A DNA stretch of 7,208 bases, taken from the NCBI GenBank assembly GCA_022565015.1, contig JADFKI010000204.1, positions 1-7,208 on the forward strand. Direction: 5' to 3'. The DNA is from Chloroflexota bacterium (GTDB taxonomy: Bacteria; Chloroflexota; Dehalococcoidia; Lucifugimonadales; JADFKI01). How positions within the stretch are numbered: position 1 is the first letter of the stretch; every line of letters starts with the position of its first letter. The notes beneath the pieces are model-generated. The model did not search any database and was not told where the DNA came from. It saw nothing but the letters and a program-made list of their open reading frames with translations. A program made the translations under genes and the position numbers. Of the stretch, positions 1 through 5,795 are shown one piece after another.

Positions 1-43
1 GCAAGGACCACCACAATGCATAGCATCTCCGGGGGCTCGTCTT

Positions 44-754
44 CTATGCCCGCACGACCACCATCGCCAGCTCGCTGTCACTTTCGGCCTTGACCTCCAG
101 CGTCGACACCCCGGTGACCCTGGCGGCGGCGCCCGCATCAATCCTTTCGCCGTTTACGGCTACCCGACCCTCTGCAACGAAAAAGTAGGCGCCAAAGCCC
201 TCCTCGAAGTCCCATGAGACAGCCTTGCCTGCGTCCAGTGCCGACACGACAAACTCCGCGTCCGCGGCTATGGGAAGAGCGTTCTCGTCCTTGTAGGAGA
301 CCAGGGTAAGGAACCGATTGGAGCGGTCCTTTCGGTTTACGGAGCGCTGTTCCATGCTGGGCTCAAGCCCCTGTTCCCTGGGCATGACCCATATCTGAAG
401 GAACGTCATTGGCACGTCCGGGCGATGGTTGATCTCCTCGTGAAACATGCCTCGCCCCACGGTCGTATGTTGGACGTCGCCCTTGAGCAGCACGCCGCCC
501 TTGCCCTTATGGTCCGCGTGCCGAAACTCACCGTCCAGGCAGTAGGTAATCACCTCGATATCCTGGTGAGGGTGCATGGGCCACACGCCTCCGGGCACGA
601 GCGTATCGACGTTGAAGACACGCAGCGGTCCGAATCCGGCGTTGTCCGGGTCGTAGTAGCCCTGGGGCGGCACCCCGAAGGAGAAGTGCCAGAAGCCCTC
701 GAACCAGTCCTCCCGGATGTTGAATATGCTCTCTTTTTTTCTGACCTCTATCAT
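44..754 (-). CDS. Pirin family protein (cupin; possible quercetin 2,3-dioxygenase)
   Basis: The 236-residue product has the usual pirin layout: an N-terminal cupin with the metal site and a second, degenerate C-terminal cupin. Visible metal ligands are H61 and H63 in the HPHQDIE motif, H105 and E107 in the GMFHEE motif; the spacing equals that of the His/His/His/Glu iron site of human pirin and E. coli YhhW. Length is typical for the bacterial family. Some members oxidise flavonols such as quercetin, others act as redox-sensing regulators, so the substrate here is open. The start ATG at 752-754 is preceded by a GAGG/GAGGG ribosome site that overlaps the stop codon of the deacetylase gene. The gap between the two genes is only 9 bases, so translation is probably coupled. 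It is the last gene of the minus-strand cluster; stop is TAG. No clear terminator is seen in bases 1-43. Confidence 0.93.
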   Translation of the reverse strand: MIEVRKKESIFNIREDWFEGFWHFSFGVPPQGYYDPDNAGFGPLRVFNVDTLVPGGVWPMHPHQDIEVITYCLDGEFRHADHKGKGGVLLKGDVQHTTVGRGMFHEEINHRPDVPMTFLQIWVMPREQGLEPSMEQRSVNRKDRSNRFLTLVSYKDENALPIAADAEFVVSALDAGKAVSWDFEEGFGAYFFVAEGRVAVNGERIDAGAAARVTGVSTLEVKAESDSELAMVVVRA

Positions 755-763
755 CCCTCAGCC

Positions 764-1627
764 TCAATCGTTCAACTTCAGGTCGTCAAACAGGTCGTCG
801 TACCTCGCGCCATTGTCAGGGTTCGGCGACCCCAGCACAAAGGTCTCGGTGCCTATGATCTGCGACATTATGTCTTCCGGAACGCGACGCATGGGGTTGT
901 CCGGACCGAACTGCGTCTGATGGCAGTTCCAGGCCTTCAGCTTCGCGTCCGCGACGCCGGAAACGTCAATGACCGCGTGGATGTCCTCATCTTCCCAGAG
1001 GATGGAGGATGATTCCCACTCGTCAAACTCAGAGACGTCCTCGCCCAGAGACGCCAGACCCTGTTTCATCTTCTCGAACATGCCGCGGGAGAACACTGAG
1101 TAGAAAAGCCTTGCCGGTCGCCACGGCGTGCCCAGGCCCGGGAACATCTCTGGGTCGGCCGCCGCGTGAAAGGCTGCCCTGGTATGGTTGTGCGCCGCAA
1201 TATGGTCCGGATGCCCATAGCCGCCTTTAGGGTCGAATGTTATGACCGCGTGCGGCCTCGACCGCCTCACGATGCCCACGAGCTCACGGACGACGTCATC
1301 CGGCTTAGCCTTCACAAAGGCCCTGGGGTGCCCATTCTCCGGCGTGCCCGCCATCCCCGAGTCCCTGTAGTCCAACAAGACCAGCTCGGTGACCCCCAGG
1401 GCGTCCGCCGCGTTACGCAGCTCACGCTCACGCACCTCGGCCAGGTTATCCCGGGTGGCGAGGCTCGCGTCGGAGATCTCCCCGGCCTCGCCTCGCGTCG
1501 CGCAGACCAGCGTGACCCTGAAGCCCTTCTTTGCGTAGTATGCCAGCGTGCCGCCGCAAGCGAACGACTCGTCGTCGGGGTGCGCGAAGACGGCCAGCAG
1601 TCTGCCTGGTTCCCTGTGTCGTGTCAT
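764..1627 (-). CDS. LmbE/PIG-L family zinc deacetylase (MshB/Mca/BshB-like)
   Basis: This 287-residue protein opens with AHPDDE (residues 15-20) and carries GHPDH at 138-142, the two signatures of the LmbE/PIG-L family. By comparison with MshB, H16, D19 and H142 should bind zinc, D18 should be the catalytic base and H139 should stabilise the transition state. The family removes N-acetyl groups from glucosamine derivatives; MshB, Mca and BshB act in mycothiol or bacillithiol metabolism and in detoxification of thiol conjugates. A CHQTQ sequence at 235-239 resembles the conserved late His-x-x-Gln of MshB/Mca-like members. The start ATG at 1625-1627 follows AGAAGGA, with a rather short spacer. 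It lies 51 bases after the flavin reductase and 9 bases before the pirin gene, so it is probably co-transcribed with both. The exact substrate cannot be set from sequence. Stop is TGA, with a second in-frame TGA two codons on. Confidence 0.93.
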   Translation of the reverse strand: MTRHREPGRLLAVFAHPDDESFACGGTLAYYAKKGFRVTLVCATRGEAGEISDASLATRDNLAEVRERELRNAADALGVTELVLLDYRDSGMAGTPENGHPRAFVKAKPDDVVRELVGIVRRSRPHAVITFDPKGGYGHPDHIAAHNHTRAAFHAAADPEMFPGLGTPWRPARLFYSVFSRGMFEKMKQGLASLGEDVSEFDEWESSSILWEDEDIHAVIDVSGVADAKLKAWNCHQTQFGPDNPMRRVPEDIMSQIIGTETFVLGSPNPDNGARYDDLFDDLKLND

Positions 1628-1678
1628 TCGTCCTTCTCTCGGAGGGGATTAAGACCTGGATTTTATCAGTGTCGCGGG

Positions 1679-2275
1679 CTAGGCTGCCAGTGATTGGCTC
1701 CTACTTCCGATGTCCAGCACCCAGTCCCGGAACTTCCGTATGTGGTCGGCGATCACCTCACGCGTGCCCTCGTCCTCGAGCCTGCCGTCAGCGTCGAACC
1801 TGTCCCAGGGGTTCGCTATTAAGACGCCCGGCTTGGTCATGACCAGCGAGCCCGTCTCGGAGAGCACGTTCTCCAGATGCATCTGCGCCCGTGCCGTTCC
1901 GCTCATGCCGCCCGCTCCCACTATCGTCACCGGCTTGCCGGCAAGAGAACCCGGCCCCCTGTCGCGAGAGGCCCAATCGATGGCGTTCTTCATGACGCCC
2001 GAAAAGCTGTGGTTGTATTCCGGCGACGCAAATACGATGCCGTCGGCTTCCCTGATCGCCCGCTTCAGATCGGACACCGAAACGGGGTCGCCGCCTGCTT
2101 CAAGGTCTCCGTTATACAGAGGCAGGTCCGAAAGGTCGAACATCTCCAGTCCAACGTCCTGGGGCGAGAGCGCCTCAGCCGCCCTCAGCAGGGCCGTGTT
2201 GTACGAGCCACGCCTGAGGCTTCCAGATATGCCTAATAATCGAATCTTTTTGGCTCCTCGACTGGTGTATTCCAT
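1679..2275 (-). CDS. NADPH-dependent FMN reductase (flavodoxin-like quinone/azo/chromate reductase)
   Basis: The 198-residue product is a flavodoxin-fold reductase of the NADPH-dependent FMN reductase family (ChrR/YieF, AzoR-type). The FMN phosphate loop is GISGSLRRGSYN (residues 15-26), and the flavin-ring contact motif SPEYNHSFSG lies at 84-93, followed by KNAIDW. Family members move two electrons from NAD(P)H to flavin, quinones, azo dyes or chromate and protect against redox cycling; the enzyme is cytosolic. The start ATG (2273-2275) has a strong AAAGGAG ribosome site at 2285-2291 with a 9-base spacer. It is the first gene of the minus-strand cluster and is divergent from the MarR gene. 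A near-consensus promoter at 2372-2400 drives it, overlapped by a probable MarR operator, so it is likely derepressed by quinones, electrophiles or oxidants. The preferred substrate is not evident. Confidence 0.93.
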   Translation of the reverse strand: MEYTSRGAKKIRLLGISGSLRRGSYNTALLRAAEALSPQDVGLEMFDLSDLPLYNGDLEAGGDPVSVSDLKRAIREADGIVFASPEYNHSFSGVMKNAIDWASRDRGPGSLAGKPVTIVGAGGMSGTARAQMHLENVLSETGSLVMTKPGVLIANPWDRFDADGRLEDEGTREVIADHIRKFRDWVLDIGSRSQSLAA

Positions 2276-2304
2276 GTAAGAGAACTCCTTTCTTACCCAT
2301 ATCC

Positions 2305-2316
2305 ATCATCGATGAT
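2305..2316. repeat. Perfect 12-base palindrome in the flavin reductase leader
   Basis: ATCATCGATGAT is a perfect 12-base palindrome. It lies about 30 bases upstream of the flavin reductase start and inside its predicted untranslated leader. It could be an additional regulator site or a weak hairpin. A second short palindrome, TGCCGGCA, is at 2350-2357 in the same leader. Neither resembles the A+T-rich inverted repeat at 2392-2407, so it is not clear that the same protein binds them. Confidence 0.35.
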
Positions 2317-2371
2317 TCCGATGCACTATTTGGCTGCCGGTGAATTGGTTGCCGGCACAACTACATATTAC

Positions 2372-2400
2372 AATATACTTGCTTCCTCAACAATTGTCAA
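2372..2400 (-). promoter_or_regulatory. Promoter of the flavin reductase-deacetylase-pirin cluster
   Basis: Read on the minus strand there is a perfect -35 box TTGACA (2395-2400), a 17-base spacer and a -10 box TATATT (2372-2377, five of six matches to consensus). Transcription should start near 2365, giving a leader of about 90 bases before the ATG at 2275. The -35 box overlaps that of the divergent MarR promoter by five bases and lies within the inverted repeat 2392-2407. Confidence 0.75.
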
Positions 2401-2407
2401 TACAATT
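2392..2407. promoter_or_regulatory. Probable MarR operator overlapping both divergent -35 boxes
   Basis: AATTGT-CAAT-ACAATT is an inverted repeat with 6-base arms and a 4-base centre. Its size and A+T-rich half-sites are typical of MarR-family operators. It covers the -35 box of the minus-strand promoter and that of the plus-strand promoter, so one bound dimer could shut off both directions, including the regulator's own gene. An overlapping perfect 8-base palindrome, ACAATTGT, lies at 2390-2397. The link to the MarR protein encoded next to it is inference from position. Confidence 0.6.
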
Positions 2408-2422
2408 AATTTGTGCTAGCAT
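2394..2422 (+). promoter_or_regulatory. Promoter of the MarR-selenoperoxiredoxin transcript
   Basis: On the plus strand TTGTCA (2394-2399) is followed after 17 bases by TAGCAT (2417-2422), directly preceded by TGC, which makes an extended -10 element. Predicted transcription start is about 2429-2431, only a few bases before the MarR ATG at 2433. The mRNA would then be leaderless or nearly so, which fits the absence of any ribosome-binding sequence there. Confidence 0.6.
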
Positions 2423-2432
2423 CCTATCTGAG

Positions 2433-2918
2433 ATGACTACTACGATAAGCGACCAGAAGCTGGCAGCGTGGCGGACCTTCCTGGCCGCCTATGGCATGAC
2501 GATCCGCTCCCTCGAGCATGAGATGCTGGAGGACCAGGGCATTCCCCTCACCTGGTATGAGATCCTGGCCCGACTTGACGCGACTCCCGAAGGCCAGTTG
2601 CAGATGAAGGACCTGGCCGAGTGCATTCTCCTGAGCCGCAGCGGCCTGACCCGACTGATCGACAGGATGGCGGCGGACGGCCTCGTCGATAGACTTCCGT
2701 GCCCGGAGGACCGGCGAGGCACCTACGCCACGATCACCGACGAGGGCCGAGATGCACTGCATCGCGCGATGCCGAGCCACATTCAGAGTATCAACCAGCA
2801 TTTTCTTCGCTATCTGGACGTTTTCGACGCTCAGGCGCTTCAAAGGGTACTGAAGAAGGTGCTCGACGCCGAGCACGACGATGCGGGCGCCAGGTGGTGG
2901 GAGACCGGCGGCTGCTAG
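2433..2918 (+). CDS. MarR family transcriptional regulator
   Basis: With the start at ATG 2433 the protein is 161 residues, the normal MarR length. The winged helix-turn-helix is clear: LTWYEILARL (39-48), a recognition helix around 67-80 (LSRSGLTRLIDRMA) and a wing containing the PEDRRG signature (91-96). Flanking helices give the dimer interface. MarR proteins usually repress a divergent gene and their own gene, and release DNA on binding phenolics or on cysteine oxidation. Cysteines at 64, 90 and 161 could serve redox sensing, but this is unproven. The frame is open back to an ATG at 2340, but that longer form would translate the promoter and operator and adds an untypical N-terminus. I chose 2433 because family similarity begins there and the promoter's predicted start site lies immediately upstream. 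No Shine-Dalgarno is present. It lies 69 bases upstream of the peroxiredoxin-like gene on the same strand. Confidence 0.9.
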   Translation: MTTTISDQKLAAWRTFLAAYGMTIRSLEHEMLEDQGIPLTWYEILARLDATPEGQLQMKDLAECILLSRSGLTRLIDRMAADGLVDRLPCPEDRRGTYATITDEGRDALHRAMPSHIQSINQHFLRYLDVFDAQALQRVLKKVLDAEHDDAGARWWETGGC

Positions 2919-2987
2919 AGAATCGGAATCATCATTTCGACGTGTTGATTGGGTAATTAAGCAAGCAAATATTCGGGAAAGAAAAGA

Positions 2988-3491
2988 TTGGCGGAAAAAC
3001 TTCAGCAGGGGGACAGGTTCCCCTCGATTGCGTTAAAGCTCGTCAGCGGCGAGACGATGCGTGTGCCGGAAGATATGTCGACGCGCTATCTCGCGCTGCT
3101 GTTCTATCGCGGCCACTGGTGACCCTACTGCAACCGGCAGTTAGCCGCGTGGCAGACAGCAAAGGCCGAGCTGGACGCGTTGGATTGCACAATCGTCGTC
3201 GCCAGCGTGGACTCCGAGGAGCACGCCCAGGGGGTCGTCGATAAGAACGGCCTGACCTATACCATGGCCCACGGCGTTACCAGGGAGGAATCCGATCGGC
3301 TGGGCGCGTGGTGGTCCGAGGACCGAGGCGGCTACATACAGCCTGCGGAGTTTCTACTGGGCCGTGGCGGCGTCGTTCTGGGCTCCATGTACGCGTCGGG
3401 CCCTGTTGGACGCATGGGCGTAGATGAGGCCATCCGTCAGATCACGAACCGCGAGCGCCGCCGCCTCGAGTCCGAGGGCGGCGGAAGCTAG
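2988..3491 (+). CDS. Peroxiredoxin-like (AhpC/TSA fold) selenoprotein with in-frame TGA = Sec45
   Basis: Reading through the TGA at 3120-3122 gives one continuous 167-residue thioredoxin-fold protein of the peroxiredoxin-like family. In order there is the N-terminal GDRFPSIAL (8-16), the active site FYRGHW-U-PYCNRQL (39-52), a helix, the strand TIVVASVDS (68-76) and the cis-proline region IQPAEFLL (117-124). Family members have RGxWCPxC here, so the TGA replaces the first, catalytic cysteine. Cys48 would form the selenenylsulfide partner, and Cys67 is a further cysteine. The likely role is reduction of peroxides or disulfides in the cytosol. There is no stop on either side: 44 codons before and 122 after are open and G+C-rich at the third position. 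The start is TTG at 2988, with GGGAAAG (2975-2981) upstream; a stop at 2958 leaves no other start that keeps the N-terminal strand. A SECIS-like hairpin follows at 3137-3160. The alternative is a pseudogene or sequencing error (TGC to TGA). Stop is TAG. Confidence 0.8.
3120..3122 (+). other. Recoded UGA codon (selenocysteine, residue 45)
   Basis: TGG-TGA-CCC-TAC-TGC encodes W-U-P-Y-C. The TGA sits at the position of the conserved redox cysteine and differs from the Cys codon TGC by one base. TGA is used as a normal stop elsewhere in the window (deacetylase gene, stop 764-766; unknown gene, stop 4908-4910), so a genome-wide reassignment of UGA does not explain it. Confidence 0.78.
3137..3160 (+). 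promoter_or_regulatory. Bacterial SECIS-like stem-loop downstream of the UGA
   Basis: The arms GCAGUUAGCC (3137-3146) and GGCAGACAGC (3151-3160) pair as 7 Watson-Crick pairs plus one U-G, interrupted by two symmetric A-A mismatches. They close a four-base loop, GCGU (3147-3150). The loop starts 24 bases after the UGA and has G as its first base. Known bacterial SECIS elements lie inside the coding sequence, with the apical loop roughly 16-37 bases after the UGA and a G among the first two loop bases, so the geometry fits. The element would bind SelB. A competing smaller hairpin, ACUGC/GCAGU at 3127-3141, is possible but its loop is too close to the UGA. Confidence 0.65.
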
Positions 3492-4828
3492 CTGCACAAC
3501 GTCCCCACCGCGTCCAGCGCTATCTTAATGCCCGATGTCAGGGACTTCACCGACATGCGCTCGTCCACGCCGTGGATGCTCGCAAGCTCCTCGCCGGTAA
3601 GCACTACCGGCAGGAGGCCGTATGCGGCCACGCCCCGTTCTCGAAAGAACCGAGAGTCCGTGGCATAGGGCGTCTGCATCGGTGTCACCAGCGCAGCGGG
3701 CTCATTTGCGTATATCGCCTGCGACAGTGCTCGAAAGAGCTCGGAGTCGACTGGCGACGGCGGCCCGCTCTTAGGAGACCCCGTCGCCTCCAGCTCGATG
3801 GCATCGTCGTTGATAGCGCGTCTTATGGAGTCCAGGAAGGCGTCCCTGTCCGTGTCGGGCAAGAGCCGGACGTCCAGGGTGGCCTCGACCTGCTCATCGA
3901 CGACGTTGGGCTTGTCCCCGGTGCTCAGCACGGTCGCGGTTATAGTATCCCTCAACATGGCGTGAATGCTCGAAATATTCTTGATCTGCCTGGCCATGTA
4001 GCCCTTTACCACGGGGGTCTCAGCGTGGCGCATGAGCCAACCGGCGATAAACCCCTGGTCCCGGGAGATTCTTTCGAAGAATTCTCGAGTGACGCCGTTG
4101 AACCGCATATCTGTCGAATAGCCCTGGACGGCATGAAGGGCTCGGACGAGCCTGTCCAATGGCGTGTTGCCCGCGATGGACCCGTGGCCGCCCAGCCCTC
4201 TGGCGGTCAGCTTCAGGAGCATCGAGCGCTTTTCCCAGACGGAGACCGCGAAGATGGGCCGCCTGCCCATCATGCCGACGGACCCCGTGCCACCCTCGTC
4301 CCAGACGTACTCGCATTCGATGTCCGGCCAGTGTTTCTCGATCATCCACTGCGCGCCAAACGCACCGCCTTCCTCTTCGTCGGACACCGCCATGAAGACG
4401 ATGTCACGGGTAAGCTTCACGTCGAGCCGCTTCAGCAGGACCAGGGCCATCAAGTGGATGACGCCCAGGCCCTTGTCATCCAGCGCTCCCCTGCCCCAAA
4501 TATGTCCCTCGCGCACCAGGCCGTGAAAAGGCGGGCGTGTCCATGTCGCGCCATCGGCGGGAACGACGTCTATGTGGTGCATGAGCAGCAGCGGTGGCGC
4601 GACCGGCTCCGCGGCGCTCAATCTGGCCACGAGGTTTGCCCTCCCCGGTGCCGGCTCATAGAGATGGGAGTCGATTCCTTCGTCGGACAGCGTCTGCGCC
4701 AGGAATTGGGCCGCTTCGGCTTCGTTGCCGGGCGGGTTCGTCGTGTCGAACCGGATATATCGGCTCAGGAGGTCCGTGGCCTGTCTTTCGACCTCTTCCC
4801 ATGCGACGCCTTCTGAAAGCAGGCCCAT
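3488..4828 (-). CDS. M20 family metallopeptidase (ArgE/DapE/carboxypeptidase-like)
   Basis: The 446-residue product is a full-length M20 dizinc hydrolase without a signal peptide. Catalytic motifs appear in order: HHIDVVP (84-90; H85 ligand, D87 supporting), GRGALDDKG (112-120; D117 probable bridging ligand), DEEEGG (150-155; E151 probable general base, E152 ligand), WDEGG (176-180) and SIHGVDE near the C-terminus (H419 ligand). The dimerisation domain is inserted in the middle and includes GGHGS (213-217). Such enzymes remove N-acyl groups or cleave dipeptides and C-terminal residues. Substrate is undetermined; similarity is nearest to the general carboxypeptidase/yscS-like group rather than clearly ArgE or DapE. 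The start ATG (4826-4828) has AGGGAAGA at 4835-4842 as ribosome site. Its TAG stop overlaps the stop of the convergent selenoprotein gene at a CTAG. Confidence 0.93.
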   Translation of the reverse strand: MGLLSEGVAWEEVERQATDLLSRYIRFDTTNPPGNEAEAAQFLAQTLSDEGIDSHLYEPAPGRANLVARLSAAEPVAPPLLLMHHIDVVPADGATWTRPPFHGLVREGHIWGRGALDDKGLGVIHLMALVLLKRLDVKLTRDIVFMAVSDEEEGGAFGAQWMIEKHWPDIECEYVWDEGGTGSVGMMGRRPIFAVSVWEKRSMLLKLTARGLGGHGSIAGNTPLDRLVRALHAVQGYSTDMRFNGVTREFFERISRDQGFIAGWLMRHAETPVVKGYMARQIKNISSIHAMLRDTITATVLSTGDKPNVVDEQVEATLDVRLLPDTDRDAFLDSIRRAINDDAIELEATGSPKSGPPSPVDSELFRALSQAIYANEPAALVTPMQTPYATDSRFFRERGVAAYGLLPVVLTGEELASIHGVDERMSVKSLTSGIKIALDAVGTLCS

Positions 4829-4907
4829 GGCTAATCTTCCCTAAGATGCAGATACCTCTTCAGATGCCGGATACCTACCATCAATTCGGACAAGAAAAAA
4901 ACGAAAT

Positions 4908-5585
4908 TCATGCTGGAATAAATATTGAGTGGAGCCCCCTTAGTCGTTTCTCCGAATAATCCAGATTTACCGACTCGGCCCAATGCATAACCATTTCAGA
5001 TGGAACCCAGGATGCCTTCGGAATCAACTCTTCCGGATTCTCAAGTACTTCGGCCAAGTTAAGTACTTTAGCGTCAATTTCAGGGGAAAAGACCGTAACT
5101 CGCGGTATGCCGCCAGTCCTAGTAATTTCCACTTTGTGTCGTTGTTGAGTAAGACCGAGAGTAGCGGAATCTATGTCCGCTGCTCTTAGTAGCCATGTGT
5201 CATTCGCTAGGACTGGCGCGTATGAATCCACTTTGTCCCAGGTGGAAAAGAGGGGAAACACATAATATACACCCTCTGGATACAGTGAACAGGGTCCTTG
5301 CTCAAGAGTAATATGTTGTTGAATATTTATTGAAAACTTGTAAGTTATATCCACTATTGAGCTAGGCCAAGGAGACTTGAATTGAAGCATTAGAAACTGT
5401 CCGGGACCGAGATTTCGCAGTAATTCATCAAGGCCGGCTGAGCGCTCTTGCATCTGTGTCAGACCTTGCCATACCGCCTTTTCATACCCAGGGATTAAAC
5501 GCATTTGCGAAAGCACCTCAGCACATACGTTAAGTTCCAGAGTTTTCTCAGAGATCTGGCGTTTCCCAGGAAGACTCAGTGCCAT
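4908..5585 (-). CDS. Protein of unknown function, A+T-rich gene
   Basis: I do not recognise this protein. With the ATG at 5583-5585 it has 225 residues. I prefer this start because GGAGAAG lies 9 bases upstream; in-frame starts at 5600 and 5612 (ATG) and 5630 (TTG) lack a ribosome site. No signal peptide or membrane segment is visible; the protein looks cytosolic. Distinct stretches are SEKTLELN (12-19), GLTQMQE (41-47), GLDELL (51-56), LMLQFKSP (65-72) and GVYYVFPLF (105-113). An Asp (D53) followed by Q68-F69-K70 on a predicted strand loosely recalls the D...(E/Q)xK core of PD-(D/E)XK nucleases, but this is weak. Base composition is clearly lower in G+C than the neighbours, and codons often end in A or T, suggesting recent transfer. 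It is 79 bases from the M20 start and on the same strand. Stop is TGA. Confidence 0.75.
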   Translation of the reverse strand: MALSLPGKRQISEKTLELNVCAEVLSQMRLIPGYEKAVWQGLTQMQERSAGLDELLRNLGPGQFLMLQFKSPWPSSIVDITYKFSINIQQHITLEQGPCSLYPEGVYYVFPLFSTWDKVDSYAPVLANDTWLLRAADIDSATLGLTQQRHKVEITRTGGIPRVTVFSPEIDAKVLNLAEVLENPEELIPKASWVPSEMVMHWAESVNLDYSEKRLRGLHSIFIPA

Positions 5586-5705
5586 TAAATTCTTCTCCAT
5601 TCTTGATTTCATATAGTTCAGCACAATCAAGAGATGTGATCAGCATATTCAAAGTATTATGAGGCAAGCATTGCTAATTTACTAAACTAATCTTGAATTG
5701 GGGTA

Positions 5706-5718
5706 TTTGCGCTGCAAA
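5706..5718. repeat. Short inverted repeat upstream of the unknown gene
   Basis: TTTGC-GCT-GCAAA is an inverted repeat with 5-base arms and a 3-base centre, about 120 bases upstream of the unknown gene's start and near the end of the A+T-rich stretch. It could be an operator, or chance. The rest of 5586-5732 is A+T-rich, and I found no well-spaced promoter pair in it. Confidence 0.25.
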
Positions 5719-5732
5719 CTGTCATTAGGAAA

Positions 5733-5761
5733 GCCCCCTCGACGAATTGCGAAGAGGGGGC
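5733..5761 (-). terminator. Intrinsic terminator of the thiamine-diphosphate enzyme gene
   Basis: Arms GCCCCCTC (5733-5740) and GAGGGGGC (5754-5761) form a perfect 8-base stem with a 13-base loop. On the minus strand it lies 34 bases after the stop codon of the downstream-reading enzyme gene, is preceded by AAAAGG and followed by TTTCC, so the U-tract is short. On the plus strand it is followed by CCTTTT, but no plus-strand gene ends here. It insulates the enzyme gene from the A+T-rich unknown gene. Confidence 0.75.
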
Positions 5762-5795
5762 CTTTTGAGAGCAACCGATTCAACGCCTGGAAAAA

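Noticed and set aside
758..766. TGA-GGC-TGA at the end of the deacetylase gene as another selenocysteine site.
   Set aside because: The protein already has full family length, no conserved cysteine position is involved, and the second TGA follows at once. It is a tandem stop overlapping the pirin ribosome site.
2340..2432. N-terminal extension of the MarR protein from ATG 2340.
   Set aside because: It would cover both promoters and the operator, its composition is A+T-rich and its residues are unlike the family. ATG 2433 gives the normal length.
3120..3122. Genome-wide reassignment of UGA (as in Gracilibacteria or mycoplasmas).
   Set aside because: Other genes in the window stop at TGA (764-766 and 4908-4910), and no other gene has an internal TGA.
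3127..3141. Hairpin ACUGC-AACCG-GCAGU as the SECIS element.
   Set aside because: Its loop lies only about 9 bases from the UGA and has no G in the first two loop bases. The 3137-3160 hairpin fits the known geometry better.
3180..3491. A separate 103-residue gene starting at TTG 3180.
   Set aside because: It begins in the middle of the thioredoxin fold and lacks the active site. The frame continues upstream through the TGA with perfect family motifs.
3572..4816. Long plus-strand open frame of 414 codons opposite the M20 gene.
   Set aside because: It is an antisense shadow of a G+C-rich gene, and its translation shows no recognisable domain. The minus strand encodes a complete M20 enzyme.
4889..4910. 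T-run (seven T on the minus strand) after the unknown gene as a terminator.
   Set aside because: I could not find a convincing G+C-rich hairpin just before it.
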